A stretch of DNA of 64,000 nt, taken from contig NZ_LMSU01000001.1 in NCBI RefSeq assembly GCF_001429625.1, forward strand, positions 1,602,310 through 1,666,309, written 5' to 3'. A program made the translations under genes and the position numbers. Position 1 is the stretch's first letter; each line of letters opens with the position of its first letter. The notes under the pieces were generated by a model. That model saw only the letters and a program-made list of their open reading frames with translations, had not been told where the DNA came from and made no database searches. This DNA comes from Nocardioides sp. Soil805. Lineage in GTDB: Bacteria > Actinomycetota > Actinomycetes > Propionibacteriales > Nocardioidaceae. Shown here piece after piece: positions 57,139 to 64,000 of this stretch.

Positions 57139-58638
57139 GTGACCAGCGCCCCCGGCATCGTCGCGGTCGTCCTCGTCACCGTGGCGACGCTCGCCATCGG
57201 CACGTGGGGGCTGCGGTTCTCCCGGACCACCAGCGACTTCTTCGTGGCCTCCCGGTCGGTGCGACCGGGGCTCAACGCGAGCGCCATCGGCGGGGAGTAC
57301 CTCTCGGCCGCGTCCTTCCTCGGCATCGCCGGCCTCGTGCTCGTCTTCGGCGCCGACATGCTCTGGTACCCCGTCGGCTGGACCGCCGGCTACCTCGTCC
57401 TGCTCGTCCTGGTGGCCGCCCCGCTGCGCCGCTCGGGCGCCTACACGCTGCCGGACTTCGCCGAGGCCAGGCTGGGCTCACGCCGGGTGCGCTCGCTGTG
57501 CTCGGCGCTGGTCGTCGGCATCGGGTGGCTCTACCTCCTGCCCCAGTTCCAGGGAGCCGGCGTCACCCTCGCGGCCACGATCGGCGCCCCGCCGTGGCTG
57601 GGGGCGGTCATCGTCGCGGCCGTCGTGCTCATCAACGTGACCTCGGGCGGCATGCGCAGCATCACCTTCGTGCAGGCGTTCCAGTACTGGCTCAAGCTCA
57701 CCGCCCTGCTCGTCCCCGCCTGCGTGCTGCTGGCCGTCTGGGTCGGGGACGGCGCCCCCAACCCGGCCGACGCGGCCACGCCCGGCGACGCCTTCTGGTC
57801 CCTCCCGCTGGGCGACGGTGGCGGGCAGGGGCTCTACGTCACCTACTCGCTCATCGTCGCGACGTTCCTGGGGACCATGGGGCTGCCGCACGTGGTGGTC
57901 CGCTTCTACACCAACCCCGACGGCCGGGCCGCGCGGCGTACGACGCTCGTGGTCCTCGGCCTGCTCGGCGTCTTCTACCTGCTCCCCCCGGTGTACGGCG
58001 CGCTGGGACGGCTCTACGCGCCCGACCACGCGACCGGGGCCTCCGACACCCTCGTGCTCGAGCTGCCGCGGCTGATGGTCCCGGGACTGGGCGGCGAGCT
58101 GCTCACCGGCATGGTGACCGCCGGCGCCTTCGCCGCCTTCCTCTCGACCAGCTCCGGGCTGACCATCGCCGTCGCGGGCGTGCTCAGCCAGGACGTCGCC
58201 AGCCGCCGGCTCAGCGGGATCACGGCGTTCCGGGTGGCCGGTGTCGCCGCGGTGGTGGTGCCGTGCGCCGTCGCGATCGCCGCCCCCGACGTGGGCGTCG
58301 CCCGCACGGTCGGGCTGGCCTTCGCGGTGGCCGCCTCGACGTTCTGCCCGCTGCTGCTGCTGGGCATCTGGTGGCGCGGGCTGACCGCCGCGGGCGCGGT
58401 GGCCGGCCTGCTGGTCGGCGGCATCGGCTCCGGTGCCGCCGTGGGCTGGACGCTGCTGACCAGCGCGACCACCGGCTGGGCGGCGGTGCTGCTCGGCCAG
58501 CCGGCCGCCTGGAGCGTGCCCGCCGCGCTCGCCACGATGGTGGTGGTCAGTCGCGCCACCCGGTCCCGGATCCCGGCCCACGCCGGCCGGTTCATGGTGC
58601 GGCTGCACACCCCGGAGGCCGTGGACCTCGAGCGCTGA
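57139..58638 (+). CDS. Sodium/solute symporter (SSS family, carboxylate type)
   Basis: A 499-residue transporter with about 13 membrane helices. Family signatures are GGEYLSAASFLGIAGL near 54-69 (substrate/Na site in TM2) and GLPHVVVRFYTNPDGRAARR near 248, the same motif as in ActP. Likely substrates are acetate, pyruvate or other monocarboxylates. GTG start after a 40-base gap with repeated GTGAGCAG words. Paralogous to the ActP-like protein at 61390-62997; the LytS/LytTR system upstream probably regulates it. Confidence 0.86.
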   Translation: MTSAPGIVAVVLVTVATLAIGTWGLRFSRTTSDFFVASRSVRPGLNASAIGGEYLSAASFLGIAGLVLVFGADMLWYPVGWTAGYLVLLVLVAAPLRRSGAYTLPDFAEARLGSRRVRSLCSALVVGIGWLYLLPQFQGAGVTLAATIGAPPWLGAVIVAAVVLINVTSGGMRSITFVQAFQYWLKLTALLVPACVLLAVWVGDGAPNPADAATPGDAFWSLPLGDGGGQGLYVTYSLIVATFLGTMGLPHVVVRFYTNPDGRAARRTTLVVLGLLGVFYLLPPVYGALGRLYAPDHATGASDTLVLELPRLMVPGLGGELLTGMVTAGAFAAFLSTSSGLTIAVAGVLSQDVASRRLSGITAFRVAGVAAVVVPCAVAIAAPDVGVARTVGLAFAVAASTFCPLLLLGIWWRGLTAAGAVAGLLVGGIGSGAAVGWTLLTSATTGWAAVLLGQPAAWSVPAALATMVVVSRATRSRIPAHAGRFMVRLHTPEAVDLER

Positions 58639-58745
58639 GGCGAGCCCCCTTCGCCGTCGGCTCGGCGACTCGGCGTACACGGGTCCTCCTCGTCTGGCAT
58701 GCTGGGCGCCCCGTCGGGGGACGGGCACGGGGCACGGGGAGATGC

Positions 58746-59246
58746 ATGACGACGTTCATGGTGATCGGGCTGGTCGGACTCGGCCTGCTCCTGGTCTCGC
58801 TCGTCGTCGGTGACCTCTTCGACGGCGCCCTCGACGCGCTCGCAGGGGACGCCTTCTCCAGCGCCGTGATCGGCGCCTTCGTCGCTGCCACCGGGTTCGG
58901 CGCCGCCGCGGTCCAGGGCACGGTCGGTACGGCGCTCGCGATCCCGGTCGGGCTGGTCACCGGCACCGCGTTCGCGTGGTTCGCGTGGTGGCTGACCCGG
59001 CTGCTGCGCGACGGCAGCAGCGACTCCACCCCCACGACCGACGACACCATCGGCCGCGACGGCCGGGTGATCACCCCGATCCCCGCCGACGGGCTCGGCG
59101 TCGTCGACGTCCTCGTCGGTGGCCACACGATGCGGCTCAACGCCCGCGCCGAGCAGCCGATCGAGCCCGGGACGGCGGTGCACGTCACCGGCGTCCTGTC
59201 GCCCACGTCGGTGACCGTGGCCCCGGTCTGGCCCGAGATCAGCTGA
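58746..59246 (+). CDS. NfeD-like membrane protein
   Basis: A 166-residue protein with an N-terminal helix (about 3-20), two further helices (about 38-58 and 63-85) and a soluble OB-fold-like C-terminal domain (about 100-166; GRDGRVITPIPADGLGVVDVL and VHVTGVLSPTSVTV). This matches NfeD proteins, which pair with flotillins. The flotillin gene begins 31 bases downstream. Confidence 0.82.
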   Translation: MTTFMVIGLVGLGLLLVSLVVGDLFDGALDALAGDAFSSAVIGAFVAATGFGAAAVQGTVGTALAIPVGLVTGTAFAWFAWWLTRLLRDGSSDSTPTTDDTIGRDGRVITPIPADGLGVVDVLVGGHTMRLNARAEQPIEPGTAVHVTGVLSPTSVTVAPVWPEIS

Positions 59247-59277
59247 CCCACCCACCCGCACACCCAGGAGAACCCCA

Positions 59278-60807
59278 GTGGACCTGTCCAGCCCCCTCGT
59301 GGCCGTCGGCGGCCTCGTCGCCCTCGTCGTCCTGCTCCTGCTGCTCGTCACGAGCCGCTACAAGGTGGCGGGGCCCAACCAGGCCTACATCGTCACGGGA
59401 CGCAAGGGGAAGGCGGTGCTCAACCCGGAGACCGGCGCGCTGAGCCACGACCTGTCGGGGCAGAAGGTCATCCTGGGCGGCGGCGTCTTCGTCATCCCGT
59501 TCGTCCAGAAGCTCGCCACCCTCGACCTGTCCTCCCGGCGCATCTCGGTGCAGATCCGCGGCGCCGTCTCGGGGCAGGGCATCAAGCTCAACGTCGAGGG
59601 CGTGGCGATCGTCAAGGTCGGCGGCAACGCCGACCAGATCCGGCTCGCGGCCCAGCGCTTCCTCGCCCAGCAGAGCGAGATCGAGTCCTTCACCCAGGAG
59701 GTGCTCGCCGGCGCGCTGCGCTCCATCGTCGGCGGCCTGACGGTCGAGCAGATCATCCGCGACCGGGCGGCGTTCGCCCAGCGGGTCGCGGACGAGTCCG
59801 AGAACTCCCTCACCGGCCAGGGCCTCATCCTCGACACCTTCCAGATCCAGGACGTCACCGACGACGGCACCTACCTCGCCGACCTCGGCCGTCCCGAGGC
59901 CGCGCGCATCCAGCAGGCCGCCTCGATCGCCGAGGCCAACGCCCGGCAGGCCGCCGAGCAGGCCCGGATCGCCGCCGAGCAGGAGATCGCCATCTCCACC
60001 CGGACGCTGGCCCTCAAGCAGGCCGAGATCAAGGCCGAGACCGACGCCGCCTCGGCCACCGCCGCCGCCTCCGGCCCGCTGGCCCAGGCCGACCGCGACC
60101 AGGCGATCCTGCTGGAGCAGGAGAAGGTCGCCGTCCGCCAGGCGGCGCTGACCGAGCGCAACCTGGAGACCGAGGTCCGCAAGCCGGCCGACGCCGCCCG
60201 CTACAAGGTCGAGCAGGAGGCCGAGGCCCAGCGCTCCGCCGAGATCGCCGCCGCCGAGGCCCGCAAGGCCGCCACGATCGCGGCCGCCCAGGCCAAGGCC
60301 GAGGAGGCCCGGCTCAGCGGTGAGGCCGAGAAGTCGCGGCGTACGGCGCTCGCCGAGGCCGAGGCCATCGAGGGTGCGCGTCGTGGTGAGGCGGAGAAGG
60401 CGCGCCGTACGGCGGAGGCGGACGCGACCCGCGCCGAGGGTGAGGCCACCGCGGCCGCGACCCTCGCGGTCGGCCAGGCCGAGGCGGAGGCGATGGACAA
60501 GCGCGCCGACGCGTTCGCCCACTACAACGACGCCGCCGTCCTGCAGATGCTCATCGAGGTGCTGCCGCAGATCGCCCGCGAGGTCGCGGCGCCGATGGCC
60601 GCCATCGACCAGCTCACCGTGATCTCCTCCGACGGTGCCGGCGCCCTGCCGCGCCAGGTCAACGACAACGTCGTGCAGACCCTCAACATGCTCAAGACGT
60701 CGACCGGCCTGGACCTCGAGGCGCTCATCAAGAAGTCCGTCGGGAAGGCCGCCGGGACGTCCAACGGCACGGAGCGCGACGCGCTGGCGGAGTCGCCCTC
60801 CGCCTGA
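59278..60807 (+). CDS. Flotillin (SPFH/band 7 protein)
   Basis: A 509-residue flotillin. An N-terminal hydrophobic segment (about 8-25) anchors it, the SPFH domain (about 28-205) follows with GPNQAYIVTGRKGKAVLNPE and VVKVGGNADQIRLAAQRFL-type sequence (seen as IVKVGGNADQIRLAAQRF), and a long Ala/Glu-rich coiled coil (about 205-420) leads to a C-terminal oligomerisation segment. Flotillins order membrane microdomains and protein assemblies. CAGGAG 8 bases before the GTG sets the start. With NfeD it forms a classic pair, here between two symporter modules. Confidence 0.9.
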   Translation: MDLSSPLVAVGGLVALVVLLLLLVTSRYKVAGPNQAYIVTGRKGKAVLNPETGALSHDLSGQKVILGGGVFVIPFVQKLATLDLSSRRISVQIRGAVSGQGIKLNVEGVAIVKVGGNADQIRLAAQRFLAQQSEIESFTQEVLAGALRSIVGGLTVEQIIRDRAAFAQRVADESENSLTGQGLILDTFQIQDVTDDGTYLADLGRPEAARIQQAASIAEANARQAAEQARIAAEQEIAISTRTLALKQAEIKAETDAASATAAASGPLAQADRDQAILLEQEKVAVRQAALTERNLETEVRKPADAARYKVEQEAEAQRSAEIAAAEARKAATIAAAQAKAEEARLSGEAEKSRRTALAEAEAIEGARRGEAEKARRTAEADATRAEGEATAAATLAVGQAEAEAMDKRADAFAHYNDAAVLQMLIEVLPQIAREVAAPMAAIDQLTVISSDGAGALPRQVNDNVVQTLNMLKTSTGLDLEALIKKSVGKAAGTSNGTERDALAESPSA

Positions 60808-60831
60808 CCCGCGGCCCCCCGGTGGGGTCTC

Positions 60832-60858
60832 GCCCTCCGTCGACCGCCGGCGGAGGGC
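60832..60858 (+). terminator. Hairpin after the flotillin gene
   Basis: An 8-bp perfect stem GCCCTCCG (60832-60839) with CGGAGGGC (60851-60858) and an 11-base loop lie 25 bases after the flotillin stop. Confidence 0.5.
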
Positions 60859-60978
60859 ATGCGGGCACCGGGGCGGCCGACCGCTCGTCGTACGCAACCG
60901 ACCGCTGGGCGACGCGGCGCCCCCGCCCGCCGACGTACCGGCGAGGACCCCTCCCCGCCCACGTGAGCACGGTGCGAC

Positions 60979-60994
60979 CGTGACGGCGGTCACA
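60979..60994 (+). promoter_or_regulatory. CRP-type binding site before the DUF485-actP operon
   Basis: CGTGA-N6-TCACA matches the CRP/GlxR consensus TGTGA-N6-TCACA at 9 of 10 positions. It lies 31 bases before the GTG of the DUF485 gene. A second overlapping dyad, GGTCAC-N6-GTGACC (60988-61005), extends to the ribosome site. A cAMP-responsive regulator here would tie acetate uptake to carbon status. Confidence 0.55.
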
Positions 60995-61024
60995 CATCGG
61001 TGACCCCGCGTGGAAGGAATCCCC

Positions 61025-61393
61025 GTGACACCCGAGACCCACGAACAGGCCGCGCGCCACGACCCGGTCTACGACCGCCTGCACGAGACGTCGGAGTTCA
61101 CCGAGCTGCGTCGCCGCTACCGCGGCTTCGTGATCCCGGCGACCGCGGCGTTCCTCGCCTGGTACCTGCTGTACGTCGTCATGTCGAACTGGGCGCCGGA
61201 CTTCATGGCCACCCAGGTCGTCGGCCACATCAACGTGGCCCTGGTCTTCGGGCTGCTGCAGTTCGTGACCACCTTCGCCCTGGCCTACGTCTACAGCCGC
61301 TTCTCCAACGCCAAGCTGGACCCGCTGGCCCGCGACCTCGAGCAGTCGTACCGCGACCAGGTCGGCACCGACGCGAAGCGGGGCCAGGCATGA
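61025..61393 (+). CDS. DUF485 small membrane protein
   Basis: A 122-residue DUF485 protein with the family start HDPVYDRLHETSEFTELRRR-type segment (near 15-34) and two membrane helices (about 38-57 and 72-95). It is encoded before actP-type symporters across bacteria and is presumed to be a transporter accessory. GGAAGGA 5 bases before the GTG at 61025 rules out the upstream GTG at 61010. Its stop overlaps the symporter ATG (ATGA). Confidence 0.88.
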   Translation: MTPETHEQAARHDPVYDRLHETSEFTELRRRYRGFVIPATAAFLAWYLLYVVMSNWAPDFMATQVVGHINVALVFGLLQFVTTFALAYVYSRFSNAKLDPLARDLEQSYRDQVGTDAKRGQA

Positions 61394-62997
61394 ACGACCA
61401 GGTCCTCACCACCGTCCTGTTCCTCGCGGTCGTCGCGCTGACGATCGGGATCACCTTCTGGGCGAGCCGCCAGACCAAGACCGCCGCCGACTTCTACTCC
61501 GGCGGCCGCTCCTTCTCCGGCTTCCAGAACGGCCTCGCCATCGGCGGCGACTACATGTCGGCCGCATCGTTCCTCGGCATCTCGGGAGCCATCGCGCTCT
61601 ACGGCTACGACGGCTTCCTCTACTCGATCGGCTTCCTGGTCGCCTGGCTGGTCGCGCTGCTGCTCGTCGCCGAGATGCTGCGCAACGCCGGTCGCTACAC
61701 GATGGCCGACCAGCTGGCCTTCCGGATGAACCAGCGCAAGGTGCGCACCGCGGCGTCGATCTCCACGGTCGTCGTCTCGATCTTCTACCTGCTGGCCCAG
61801 ATGGTCGGCGCGGGCACGCTGGTCGCGCTGCTGCTCGGCGTCGACAGCCAGGCGATCAAGAACATCACCATCATCGGTGTCGGCGTGCTGATGATCTTCT
61901 ACGTCGTGGTCGGCGGCATGAAGGGCACGACGTACGTCCAGATCACCAAGGCCGTGCTGCTGATGCTCGGCTCGGCGCTGATCGTGGTGCTGGTGCTCAA
62001 GGAGTTCAGCTTCAACCTCTCCTCCCTGCTCGGCGCGGCGGCGGAGAACTCCGGCAAGGGCGAGGCGTTCCTGCAGCCCGGGCTCCAGTACGGCAGCACG
62101 CTGACCTCGCAGATCGACTTCCTGTCGCTCGGCCTGGCCCTCGTGCTCGGCACCGCCGGCCTGCCGCACATCCTGATCCGCTTCTACACCGTCCCAACGG
62201 CGCGCGACGCCCGCAAGTCGGTGCTCTGGGCGATCGGCCTGATCGGCGTCTTCTACCTGATGACGCTGGTCCTGGGCTTCGGTGCGGCGGCGCTGCTCTC
62301 CCGCGACACCGTCGACCCGGTGGAGGGCGGCAACCAGAACCTCGCCTCCCCCCTGCTCGCCGAGGCGGTCGGTGGCGGCGAGGGCTCCACGGGCGGGGCG
62401 ATCCTGCTCGCGCTCATCGCGGCGGTGGCCTTCGCGACCATCCTCGCGGTGGTCGCCGGCCTGACGCTGGCGTCGTCCTCGTCGGTGGCGCACGACCTCT
62501 ACAAGGGGGTCCTCAAGAAGGACGAGCCGGTCAGCGAGAAGGACGAGGTGCGGGTGGCCCGGATCGCGGCCTTCGTGATCGGAGCGATCGCGATCGTGCT
62601 GTCCATCCCGGCCCAGCGCCTCAACATCGCCTTCCTGGTGGCCCTGGCCTTCGCCGTCGCGGCGTCGGCCAACCTCCCCGCGATCATCTACAACATGTTC
62701 TGGCGGCGCTTCAACACCCGCGGCGCCACGTGGAGCATCTACGGCGGGCTCGTCTCCGCCGTCGGGCTGGTGCTGCTCTCCCCGGTCGTGTCGGGGCTGC
62801 CCACCTCGCTGTTCCCCGACTCCGACTGGGCGATCTTCCCGCTCAACAACCCGGGCATCGTGTCGATCCCGCTGGGCTTCCTGCTCGGCTACCTCGGCAC
62901 CATCTCCAGCCGGGAGCCGGCCGCCGAGGACCGCTTCACCGAGCTCGAGGTCCGCGCCCTCACCGGGGCCGGCGCCGAGGGTGCCGTGCACCACTGA
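61390..62997 (+). CDS. actP: Cation/acetate symporter
   Basis: A 535-residue SSS-family transporter with about 13 helices. Diagnostic segments are GGDYMSAASFLGISGAIAL near 53 (Na/substrate site), GTAGLPHILIRFYTVPTARD near 255 and SSSSVAHDLYKG near 362, all as in ActP. It imports acetate or other short monocarboxylates with a cation. It is paired with DUF485 and followed, after a strong terminator, by acetyl-CoA synthetase, which would activate the imported acetate. Confidence 0.92.
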   Translation: MNDQVLTTVLFLAVVALTIGITFWASRQTKTAADFYSGGRSFSGFQNGLAIGGDYMSAASFLGISGAIALYGYDGFLYSIGFLVAWLVALLLVAEMLRNAGRYTMADQLAFRMNQRKVRTAASISTVVVSIFYLLAQMVGAGTLVALLLGVDSQAIKNITIIGVGVLMIFYVVVGGMKGTTYVQITKAVLLMLGSALIVVLVLKEFSFNLSSLLGAAAENSGKGEAFLQPGLQYGSTLTSQIDFLSLGLALVLGTAGLPHILIRFYTVPTARDARKSVLWAIGLIGVFYLMTLVLGFGAAALLSRDTVDPVEGGNQNLASPLLAEAVGGGEGSTGGAILLALIAAVAFATILAVVAGLTLASSSSVAHDLYKGVLKKDEPVSEKDEVRVARIAAFVIGAIAIVLSIPAQRLNIAFLVALAFAVAASANLPAIIYNMFWRRFNTRGATWSIYGGLVSAVGLVLLSPVVSGLPTSLFPDSDWAIFPLNNPGIVSIPLGFLLGYLGTISSREPAAEDRFTELEVRALTGAGAEGAVHH

Positions 62998-63014
62998 TCG
63001 ACCCACCACGACGT

Positions 63015-63060
63015 CCGGACCGGCCCCCACCAGCACAGCACCACCCGGGGGCCGGTCCGG
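63015..63060 (+). terminator. Strong terminator after actP
   Basis: A perfect 14-bp GC stem (63015-63028 with 63047-63060) and an 18-base loop, 17 bases after the actP stop. It separates the uptake operon from acs, so acs needs its own promoter in 63061-63174. Confidence 0.8.
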
Positions 63061-63174
63061 GCCGTCGTACCCATCGACCGACCAACCTTCGCCGAGTAGG
63101 TTCGCCGTCACCGGCACCCGCACGAGAACGACCGCACGACCTCGACCGCACAGCATCGACCAGACGGAGCTCGC

Positions 63175-64000
63175 ATGTCCGACCAGACCACGTCCGACGC
63201 CCTCGCCAACCTCGCGACGGAGGACCGCCGCTTCGAGCCCCCGGCCGACCTGGCGGAGGCGGCCAACGTCACCGAGGAGGCCTACGACCGCGCCTCGTCC
63301 GACCGCGAGGCCTTCTGGGCCGAGGCCGCCGAGCGCCTCGACTGGGGCCGGAAGTGGGACCAGGTCCTCGACTGGAGCAACGCCCCCTTCGCGAAGTGGT
63401 TCGTCGGCGGCACCCTCAACGCCTCGGTCAACTGCGTCGACCGGCACGTCGAGGCCGGCCACGGCGACCGGGTGGCCATCCACTGGGTCGGCGAGCCCGA
63501 GGACGACACCCGCGACCTGACGTACGCCGACCTCAAGGACCAGGTCTCCCGGGCCGCCAACGCGCTCACCGAGCTCGGCGTGAAGAAGGGCGACCGGGTC
63601 GCGATCTACATGCCGATGATCCCCGAGGTCGCGATCGCGATGCTGGCCTGCGCCCGCCTCGGCGCCCCGCACACCGTGGTCTTCGGCGGCTTCTCCGCGG
63701 ACGCGCTGGCCACCCGTGTCGCGGACTGCCAGGCCGAGGTCGTCATCACCTCCGACGGCGGCTACCGCCGTGGCGCCCCGAGCGCCCTCAAGCCGGCCGT
63801 CGACGAGGCGGTCGCCAAGGCCGCCGAGAAGGGCCAGGAGGTGCGCTCGGTCCTCGTGGTGCGGCGTACCGGCCAGGACATCGACTGGGACGAGAGCCGC
63901 GACGTGTGGTGGCACGACGCGGTCGACGGCGCCTCCCCCGACCACGAGCCGGAGATGCACGACAGCGAGCACCCGCTCTACGTGATGTACACGTCCGGCA
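63175..64000 (+). CDS. acs: Acetyl-CoA synthetase (5' part, cut by window end)
   Basis: The first 275 residues of an AMP-forming acetyl-CoA synthetase, which turns acetate, ATP and CoA into acetyl-CoA, AMP and pyrophosphate. Seen are the N-terminal ACS domain with YDRASSDREAFWAEAAERL near 38, WFVGGTLNASVNCVDRHVE near 80, RVAIYMPMIPEVAIAMLAC near 141, and HTVVFGGFSADALATRV near 163. The start of the ATP-binding loop, VMYTSG, is at the very end. No stop is reached, so the gene continues beyond 64000. The ATG lacks a strong ribosome site. Pyrophosphate formed here could feed HppA. Confidence 0.93.
   Translation, partial: MSDQTTSDALANLATEDRRFEPPADLAEAANVTEEAYDRASSDREAFWAEAAERLDWGRKWDQVLDWSNAPFAKWFVGGTLNASVNCVDRHVEAGHGDRVAIHWVGEPEDDTRDLTYADLKDQVSRAANALTELGVKKGDRVAIYMPMIPEVAIAMLACARLGAPHTVVFGGFSADALATRVADCQAEVVITSDGGYRRGAPSALKPAVDEAVAKAAEKGQEVRSVLVVRRTGQDIDWDESRDVWWHDAVDGASPDHEPEMHDSEHPLYVMYTSG

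Noticed and set aside
61291..63972. An 893-codon minus-strand frame over actP and acs
   Set aside because: Antisense shadow of two conserved genes separated by a terminator.

Overview
The window is very GC-rich DNA from a high-GC Gram-positive bacterium. It has GTG starts, many 4-bp ATGA/GTGA gene overlaps and almost no long spacers. Gene content and order point to an actinobacterium of the Nocardioides/Propionibacteriales type. The second half follows the order known from Mycobacterium and Streptomyces: holB, topA, an MrfA-type helicase, the tad pilus genes with ssd, a HAD-IB phosphatase, a small-RNA locus, and acs. That placement is inferred from gene order, not from a database search. I see no insertion sequence, prophage or CRISPR array.

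Region 1 (1-6770) holds single genes and small operons: a hemerythrin-like protein, a zinc alcohol dehydrogenase with a strong terminator, a two-domain VOC protein facing a DedA membrane protein, a DUF2231 protein with an OmpR-type two-component system, and homocysteine S-methyltransferase.

Region 2 (6774-22157) is a 13-gene block on the minus strand. From its upstream end it encodes an XRE-cupin regulator, two zinc dehydrogenases and a beta-hydroxyacid dehydrogenase, then a sugar-type ABC importer (permease, binding lipoprotein, and a fused ATPase-permease). It continues with a butanediol-dehydrogenase-like enzyme, an M24 peptidase-fold protein, the E1 alpha and beta subunits of an acetoin/2-oxoacid dehydrogenase, a shrunken E2-like protein without its catalytic His, and a succinate-semialdehyde-type dehydrogenase. 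It looks like a catabolic pathway for an unidentified polyol, hydroxyketone or related compound. Three control regions in it carry repeated TTCAC(A) half-sites.

Region 3 (22380-27530) holds oxidoreductases: a PRISE-like SDR, a cupin, and two aldo/keto reductases with an MmyB-type regulator.

Region 4 (27531-46961) is more conserved. It has a possible C-rich small RNA, tRNA-Thr(CGU), a membrane-anchored peptidase, holB, tmk, topA, a large secreted NIDO/Ig-like protein, a methyltransferase, a phosphoesterase, a K+-independent proton-pumping pyrophosphatase (hppA), a STAS protein and an MrfA-like helicase.

Region 5 (47176-53854) is the Tad/Flp pilus operon (ssd-tadA-tadB-tadC-pilin-TadE-TadE-like), a HAD-IB phosphatase, and an intergenic RNA locus with a near-consensus promoter, a long-range stem and a terminator. 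By position it matches the 6S-like Ms1 RNA.

Region 6 (53883-64000) appears devoted to small carboxylates: a methyltransferase, a LytS/LytTR two-component system, two sodium/solute symporter modules each with a small membrane partner, an NfeD-flotillin pair between them, a CRP-type site before the DUF485-actP operon, and the 5' part of acetyl-CoA synthetase, which runs off the window.
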